Source: Bathymodiolus platifrons methanotrophic gill symbiont
GTDB taxonomy: Bacteria; Pseudomonadota; Gammaproteobacteria; Methylococcales; Methylomonadaceae
Length of the DNA: 54,036 nucleotides
Assembly: GCF_002189065.1 (NCBI RefSeq)
Contig: NZ_BDMN01000159.1
Span: forward strand, 1-54,036
Direction of reading: 5' to 3'
A program made the position numbers and the translations under genes. Under the pieces are notes generated by a model, which was not told where the DNA came from, ran no database searches, and was given only the letters and a program-made list of their open reading frames with translations. Shown piece by piece: positions 49,028-54,036 of this stretch; position 1 is the stretch's first letter; the number at the start of each line of letters is the position of its first letter.

Positions 49028-50932
49028 GGTAGTGCTTGCACGAAATAAATAATACCCTTTTAAAACAACATATTATGGTATGATAACGCCAAATATCACT
49101 ACTGAAGATTCTGAGTGCCCCATTTTGGTATTTATCGTAAAAAATGGTTATACCATTGTTATTGAACAAGTATTTATTCTTACAAATCGAACTGGCAAAT
49201 ACTGAGTCCTCAATAACAGTTCCATTCCAGCAAAACTTCGCATCAGATCCATGAGAAATATCATATCGTCACAACTGGAAATTGGGCAAGTAGATATTGC
49301 CAGCATTGTCATTGATGTCTCATCGCGTGATGATATTCCACTCATCCTGCTGGGCTTGCAACACATCTATACAAGCAAACTTTTGAAAGAAACTGTTTTT
49401 AAAATCCTTCAAGAAGTTATTCCACGTAAGAATAAAACAGGCAGCGATGAAATAGTTGCCGTAGCGTCTAATAGAGGGCGCCCCGGAATGGAGCAGTGGA
49501 CCATTTTGGTATTAGGTACCTTGCGGCTAGCGCTCGGTGCTGACTTTGATCGTCTCCAGGAACTAGCCAACGAACACCGAACCCTCAGAATGATGTTGGG
49601 GCACGGTATCTTTGATGACAAGAATTATCGCTTACAGACTCTAAGAGATAACCTAAAGTTATTTACACCTGACATCATGGATCGGATAAACACCGAAGTC
49701 ATTTGTTCGGGTTATCAATTGCTTAATTTAGATGTCAGTGCATCCATTAAGGGGCGTTGCGATTCATTCGTCTTAAAAACAGACGTTCATTTTCCAACGG
49801 ACATTAATTTGCTTTATGATGCCATGAGCGCTTTATTCCGTCAGTGCGTTCACTGGCGCCAAGACTATCACCTTCCCGATTGGCGTCAGCATAAACACAA
49901 CCTGGCTCAATTCAAACAACAATATCGGCGTATCCAGCGATTACGGCACTCCACCTCGAAGGATGAAAAGAAAAAACTAGCTCAGGCCGATTTGATTTGC
50001 AAGGCACACCAGATTTATATCGATCTGGCTCAAAAATACCTGAATCTAATCACTCAAAGTTATGAGTTATTGATAGGAAAATACCAGCTTCCTAAAGTCT
50101 TATTGCTTGATATGCAAACATTTCTCCAGCATGGTGATCGGCAAGTCGACCAGATTAGACGACGTGTCATTGAGGGAGAAACCATCCCGCACGATGAAAA
50201 AGTATTTTCATTATTTCAACCGCATACCGAATGGATCAGTAAAGGCAAAGCCGGTGTGCCGGTTGAGTTGGGCATACGCGTTTGTATTATGGAAGACTAT
50301 CATGGATTCATACTACATCATAAAGTCATGCAAAAAGAAACCGATGACAAAGTAGCCATTGAAATGGTCAAGTTGACTCAAGCAAAATTTTCGGAATTCA
50401 ACGCATGCAGCTTTGATAAAGGCTTTCATAGCAAAAGTAATCAAAGTGGATTAAAAGAGATATTAGATGAAGTGACGTTACCGAAGAAAGGAAAATTATC
50501 AATCAAGGATCAGCCGCGTGAATATGCCGAAGAATTCAAACAAGCCAAAAAGAAACACTCGGCCGTCGAATCGGCCATAAACGCACGACAGGTTCATGGA
50601 TTGAGTAAATGTCGTGACCATGGAATTGAAGGTTTTGAGCGATATACCGCATTAGCCATATTATCAAGAAATATACAAAAAGTGGGCGCAATCAAACGGG
50701 ACATGGAACGACAACGATTGGCCGAAGAAAAAAAGCAAGCCGCTTAAGTTTTTTTTAAGAAAGTGATCTTACTGAGGGTTTGGTGTGTCTAAAAAGTGGA
50801 AAAACGGCACTGTACTAATAAAACTCGTAAGAGTTGATGAGTTTTTAGCGAAGCTGAATCAAAATTTAAAAAATAATTCATTAAATTAAGTAGGGCATTT
50901 TTAAAAAAATGGCTTTTCGTGCAGGCACTACC
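49028..50932 (+). mobile_element. ISNCY-family element
   Basis: 1905 bp with ends GGTAGTGCTTGCACGAAA and TTTTCGTGCAGGCACTACC around one transposase gene. No target duplication is visible. The right end also survives as a fragment at 7267. Confidence 0.85.
49251..50747 (+). CDS. ISNCY-family transposase
   Basis: 498 residues. Blocks typical of the large ISNCY transposases: GRPGMEQWTILVLGTLRLAL, then LGHGIFDDKNYRLQTLRDNL, LNLDVSASIKGRCDSFVLKT (D) and VHFPTDINLLYDAMSALFR (D), with HTEWISKGKAGVPVELGIRV and FDKGFHSKSNQSGLKEIL further on and KKKHSAVESAINARQVHGL (E) near the end. It looks intact. The leader between the IS end and the ATG (about 220 bases) is unusually long for an IS. Confidence 0.9.
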   Translation: MRNIISSQLEIGQVDIASIVIDVSSRDDIPLILLGLQHIYTSKLLKETVFKILQEVIPRKNKTGSDEIVAVASNRGRPGMEQWTILVLGTLRLALGADFDRLQELANEHRTLRMMLGHGIFDDKNYRLQTLRDNLKLFTPDIMDRINTEVICSGYQLLNLDVSASIKGRCDSFVLKTDVHFPTDINLLYDAMSALFRQCVHWRQDYHLPDWRQHKHNLAQFKQQYRRIQRLRHSTSKDEKKKLAQADLICKAHQIYIDLAQKYLNLITQSYELLIGKYQLPKVLLLDMQTFLQHGDRQVDQIRRRVIEGETIPHDEKVFSLFQPHTEWISKGKAGVPVELGIRVCIMEDYHGFILHHKVMQKETDDKVAIEMVKLTQAKFSEFNACSFDKGFHSKSNQSGLKEILDEVTLPKKGKLSIKDQPREYAEEFKQAKKKHSAVESAINARQVHGLSKCRDHGIEGFERYTALAILSRNIQKVGAIKRDMERQRLAEEKKQAA

Positions 50933-51409
50933 TAAGGGGGAATAAATAAAGTATGCTTCAAAGATTCGGGGACTGCTCTCGATAGAGTGGCAGAGGTTAT
51001 CGAGATAGCTACGTTAAGACTATTTATTTCCTTTTATCATTCAACAATACTCTTCACTGTTGATACGTACCATTTGCCACCGCACCTAGTTTATTCATTC
51101 TTTAACCACGCATCCCCTTGGCAATCCTAACAATTCGACACTCACTAGAGGGGTATGGATACACTGATAGAGGGAGTTAAATAAACAAGTGTTTGATTTA
51201 CATCACCATCCGCACCAATAATCACCTTCAAGTCGCCCTGATTCTTCGCAAATAGCGTTAAAAAAGGCTGTTAAAAAACCAAACCACTGAAATTGTTAAT
51301 AAATCCCCTGTTAAAGAATGGCTTTAAAGATCAGGATACGGACTACGGCAGATTTTAGAGGTAATATTTAGTTTCCATTTTGCCATCGCTTACCTCCGGC
51401 AATGAAAAA
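50933..51409. other. No gene seen between ISNCY and IS6-type elements
   Basis: 477 bases without a plausible coding frame or strong hairpin. It may be decayed coding sequence; no family could be recognised. Confidence 0.5.
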
Positions 51410-51582
51410 GGTTCTGTCGCGATAAGGTATGGGTATAAAAATAGTTTCTATCCAGTTTTTTGTAAGAAGTTTTACAATATTTTAAAATGTAATTACACTA
51501 TTGTGATTAAAAAAAAGGGGGGTGATGGCTAGAAAAACAGAATTAAAACAAGACTTAGTATTGCTGGTTTCGCGATAGAACC
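51410..51582. mobile_element. Short IS6-type miniature element
   Basis: 173 bp from GGTTCTGTCGCGATAAGG to TTTCGCGATAGAACC. The ends are related to the IS6-type repeat but have CGCGA in place of CGCAA at both ends. The interior is not that of element A, so it is a separate miniature element. Confidence 0.65.
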
Positions 51583-51622
51583 CAGGTATAGTTCTTCTCA
51601 TAATCTGCATACAGCAATATGT

Positions 51623-51949
51623 GGTTCTGTCGCAAAAAAAAATATTTGTGTAAAAATAAACTGTAACCTGTTTTTATGCAACCAATGGATAAGATACCAT
51701 CTAGGAGAAATACTTTCTCATCCCATCCGGTAAACTAGTGAGAAAGTCAGGTACTATATGACATTCATGAGAATAATAACCCCGGGGATCGTACCCCGAT
51801 AATCATTTTTTCCATAGCGTTTACGGTAAGGTTTTGCTTGATGGCTTAAATACGTATACAAGTCACCACCAGCAGCTTTATCAGTCAGAATATAGCGATA
51901 AGTTGAAGACCAGGCTGTCTACATTTCCAATAATACTTGCGACAGAACC
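51623..51949. mobile_element. Chimeric IS6-type miniature element
   Basis: 327 bp with GGTTCTGTCGCAAAAAAAAA and ACTTGCGACAGAACC ends. The left 160 bases match the inverse of 754-1026, but after 51783 the sequence is unrelated (CCCCGGGGATCGTACCCCG...). The right part may be captured DNA. Confidence 0.65.
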
Positions 51950-51979
51950 AAGAATTGTTAGCTGGTTTTTTTTGGACAG

Positions 51980-52582
51980 CTATTTCTTTACGTGCTTAAT
52001 AGCTGCTTCTAAAACATCCAGCTTAAATTGATTAGATTTACCGGACAATACTGTCTCTACAATTTTTAAAACCAACATTTTTTTAGTAACCTTTATGGTT
52101 TTTTTATTTTCTAAAAAGTCTTTATACAATAGATATTTCACCTGCTTAACTGGTAAATTTCTACCCTGAATTTCATCATAAACAATAAGTGCTTTACCTC
52201 TGTTAATGGGAGCACTTATTTCATAAGCTGACGTTATGGTGATCCCTGCCATAGTACGCCCATCACTAAAAAAGTCAGCAAGGTGCATCAGTCTATTTCT
52301 AGATTGCTGGCTACCCACACATAATGAGTGGGTAGAAGCCCACTGGCCAAATTCTTTGTCTGATGGGAAACGACCTCTCGCCTCTAGTAATATTTGCCCT
52401 TTTAATAAATGAGATTGACGATCTATTTCTATAAACTGATTTGCTAACTCTTCAAGAGATAGAGTTGTTAGATCAGGCGTAAAATCATCTTTATAATCTT
52501 CAGCTTTTGCTAAGAATGATTGCTCAGTAACCTGCTCTTTTTGTTTATTTGTTTTAAGCTGTTTTCTATTAAGAATCGCCAT
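51980..52582 (-). CDS. Partition partner protein (ParB-type position)
   Basis: 200 residues from the ATG at 52582, which overlaps the ParA stop and has GGAGGAG about 8 bases upstream. The central part (SLEELANQFIEIDRQSHLLK, FGQWASTHSLCVGSQQSRNR) resembles helical DNA-binding segments of DUF3102-like plasmid proteins. RTMAGITITSAYEISAPINR follows, with an HTH-like turn. A basic C-terminus (LDVLEAAIKHVKK) could bind DNA or dimerise. It is not a standard ParB. Coupled translation with ParA supports a partition role. Confidence 0.68.
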   Translation of the reverse strand: MAILNRKQLKTNKQKEQVTEQSFLAKAEDYKDDFTPDLTTLSLEELANQFIEIDRQSHLLKGQILLEARGRFPSDKEFGQWASTHSLCVGSQQSRNRLMHLADFFSDGRTMAGITITSAYEISAPINRGKALIVYDEIQGRNLPVKQVKYLLYKDFLENKKTIKVTKKMLVLKIVETVLSGKSNQFKLDVLEAAIKHVKK

Positions 52583-53222
52583 TAACAATCTCCTCCATTA
52601 ACAACTGAAACTGCCCTGTTGCTTGACCATGTCCAGATTCAGTTATCCCTTTACCTAAGGCTACAATATCCATCCATATTTTTCGTGTTGTAATAAAATT
52701 ACTAGCAAATAAGACATCTTCGTATTCACCCAGCATATCTTCTATCAGCTTCCTACTCTCCTTAGTATCTTTGACTAAATGATTAGCACTGCATCCAGTC
52801 AATACGACAATCACCTTAAGTTTATTATTAAGGATTTTTGCATCGACACATGCATTCAAACTAGTTTCTAATGTTAAAAGAGATAGAGAGGATGGAAAAA
52901 CAGGAATGATTACTGTATCACTTACCAATAGAGCACTTCGACCACTCGTGTCATTTTTCCCTCCACAATCAGCCACAACTATTTCATACCGACTATCAAA
53001 CTCTTTCAAATCTTTAGCTACTGTCTTTCCATATTTTTGAATACAAGGTATTTGCTTTAATTTTCCATTATCAGATCTAAATTCTAGCCATGCAGTTGCA
53101 CTCGCTTGTGTATCTAAGTCAGCAAGTAATACGTCTTTACCTTTATTTGCTAAATAAACTGCTGTAGAAACAGCTATAGAGGTCTTTGTTGATGACTTAG
53201 TTGCGTATACAGTGATTATCAT
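52569..53222 (-). CDS. ParA-like ATPase with altered Walker A
   Basis: 217 residues. The fold is that of ParA: MIITVYATKSSTKTSIAVST, LLADLDTQASATAW, YEIVVADCGGKNDTSGRSAL and VIIPVFPSSLSLLTLETSLN. The P-loop is K-S-S-T-K-T-S where ParA has K-G-G-x-G-K-T, so both lysines and the threonine stay but all three glycines are gone. ATP binding may be weakened or the protein may have an adapted mechanism. It overlaps the dead Rep fragment upstream by 26 bases and the partner gene downstream by 14 bases. Confidence 0.82.
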   Translation of the reverse strand: MIITVYATKSSTKTSIAVSTAVYLANKGKDVLLADLDTQASATAWLEFRSDNGKLKQIPCIQKYGKTVAKDLKEFDSRYEIVVADCGGKNDTSGRSALLVSDTVIIPVFPSSLSLLTLETSLNACVDAKILNNKLKVIVVLTGCSANHLVKDTKESRKLIEDMLGEYEDVLFASNFITTRKIWMDIVALGKGITESGHGQATGQFQLLMEEIVNGDS

Positions 53223-53512
53223 ATTTCAAACTCTTCTTCCGTTCTTTAGCGTCACCCCAACTTTCCCCTGGTTTAGAAAAATCAGACATCAATGTACCAG
53301 TCAAACGTGCAACAACAGCCGCCTTAGTTTCGCCAGGCTTAGCTAAACGATTAATTTCTTTCTTTGCTTTGGTTGATCTTTCACACCAAATTGGAACTGA
53401 AAGTGTGTCACCGTCCTGCCAGACTTCCTTTGACCATACTTCACCCATAGATTGGAATGCTCGTTAATTTCAGCTATAGCTGGTTCAATCACACGCCTCT
53501 TTAGACCACGTC
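53197..53512 (-). pseudogene. Rep_3 initiator C-terminal fragment, frameshifted
   Basis: From about 53512 one frame reads LKRRVIEPAIAEINEHSNLW, then VKYGQRKSGRTVTHFQFQFG and QPKQRKKLIV stop: the last winged-helix part of a Rep_3 initiator (compare LKPAVKEINSHKQYDIEVFY at 32441). The neighbouring frame then continues the natural tail, KAKKEINRLAKPGETKAAVV and KPGESWGDAKERKKSLKYDN, to a stop at 53197, so a frameshift lies near 53380. The 5' three quarters are missing. The surviving tail resembles that of RepA at 36518. The remains of a third initiator. Confidence 0.75.
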
Positions 53513-53536
53513 AATCATGTTTTAATCATTATCTAT

Positions 53537-54019
53537 TCACTCTCTAACAGAAGGGTGTGTGTACCAAAAGATTTCACTTTCAGATAGCTTTTGCTGACTA
53601 ATCCCTTGAACATTCTCTGGTGGTGTTTCTGTATGCCTAGAGTAAATAGTGACTCTATCTGTGTCATAAGCATCCGTACTTATAACCCAGCCTTTATAAA
53701 TACATAGATTCTTATCATAAGTAACAGTACCACAACCCTGAGAATTATACTTTGAAGCTGCTATCCAAGTTGTTGTTACACCCCAGTTATACTTATAAAG
53801 ATAAGACTCTCCAGGCTGAATTATTTCACTATGACAACTAAGACCTACGCCACCATAAATACCTGCACAGCCTGCACCTGACCAAACAGCTGTGATTTCT
53901 GAAAGACTCTTATTAACTATCCTAATCTGACCTCCGGCACCTGATCCAGCACAAGCTGAATTAGATACAGTGGACAAAATCAGTAAAAGAATTAGTACTT
54001 GTGAAATTGCTAGTCTCAT
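53537..54019 (-). CDS. Small secreted cysteine-containing protein, unknown family
   Basis: 160 residues from the ATG at 54019 (an ATG two codons earlier at 54025 is also possible). Signal peptide about 1-24 (SQVLILLLILSTVSNSACA). The mature part is glycine-rich near the start (GSGAGGQIRIVNKSLSEITA) with six or more cysteines (AGCAGIYGG, LSCHSE, QGCGTVTYDKNLC) and tryptophans, suggesting a disulphide-bonded beta structure. I do not know this family. It is the last of the secreted orphans in the window and reads toward the Rep fragment. Confidence 0.65.
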   Translation of the reverse strand: MRLAISQVLILLLILSTVSNSACAGSGAGGQIRIVNKSLSEITAVWSGAGCAGIYGGVGLSCHSEIIQPGESYLYKYNWGVTTTWIAASKYNSQGCGTVTYDKNLCIYKGWVISTDAYDTDRVTIYSRHTETPPENVQGISQQKLSESEIFWYTHPSVRE

Positions 54020-54036
54020 AATCATTTTATTGAAGC

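Noticed and set aside
1-54036. tRNA or rRNA genes
   Set aside because: No cloverleaf with a TTC-type T loop or conserved rRNA segment was noticed on either strand; a tRNAscan or Rfam run would settle it.

Overview
The window is an AT-rich, insertion-sequence-saturated piece of a bacterial accessory replicon, most likely a large plasmid or plasmid cointegrate of a gammaproteobacterium. The evidence is four separate plasmid maintenance modules, a CzcCBA metal efflux operon of gammaproteobacterial type, and IS1, IS6, IS30, IS66, IS200/IS605, ISAs1, IS4-type and ISNCY transposases. No rRNA, tRNA, ribosomal protein or other core gene was seen. The species cannot be named from the sequence.

Layout. 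1-1370: debris of IS30, a serine recombinase and IS6, then an ATPase gene cut by IS1 (1358-2200). 2226-5017: three tandem secreted proteins with a DUF1566/Lcl-C-terminal-like domain, then ISAs1 (5311-6477), a small secreted protein and nested IS remnants. 8042-10193: a TrlF-like ATPase gene broken by two different repeat elements and ended by a perfect 94-bp palindrome. 10597-12150: a pair of paralogous secreted coiled-coil proteins. 12183-14100: IS debris, one dead and one nearly intact DUF1566 gene, and a 145-bp miniature element with an exact 8-bp target duplication. 14538-25744: an 11-kb block bounded by inverted copies of a multi-hairpin element. It holds an AbiL/RloAB-like pair, a zinc-hook ATPase (RloC-like), a LamG lectin-like secreted protein, an ADP-ribosyltransferase domain and a GDSL esterase. 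25804-28194: IS66. 28246-37450: plasmid backbone with parA, a small partner, a frameshifted Rep-like gene, a second parA, a Rep_3 initiator with 62-bp tandem repeats, a RepA initiator with five 21-bp iterons, and two more DUF1566 genes. 37453-41898: secreted proteins between broken transposases. 42255-48771: czcI-like gene and czcCBA. 48816-50932: ISNCY. 51980-53512: another ParA/partner pair next to a dead Rep_3 fragment; a last secreted protein ends the window.

How the parts fit. Intact genes fall into four jobs: replicon maintenance (at least three initiator lineages, which suggests fused plasmids), phage-defence-type ATPase systems (mostly broken), metal efflux, and an unusually large set of secreted proteins. 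The secreted set has at least seven DUF1566-like loci, two coiled-coil paralogues, a LamG protein, a double beta-sandwich protein, a GDSL esterase and several orphans. Many breaks are caused by miniature elements that share terminal repeats with full IS elements. Two of these repeat families write the same C-terminal peptide onto unrelated proteins (ARRAMLPHEIPGLLSP on three, AEVSQLLSS on two). Several frameshifts lie in or near homopolymers, so some pseudogenes could be sequencing errors.
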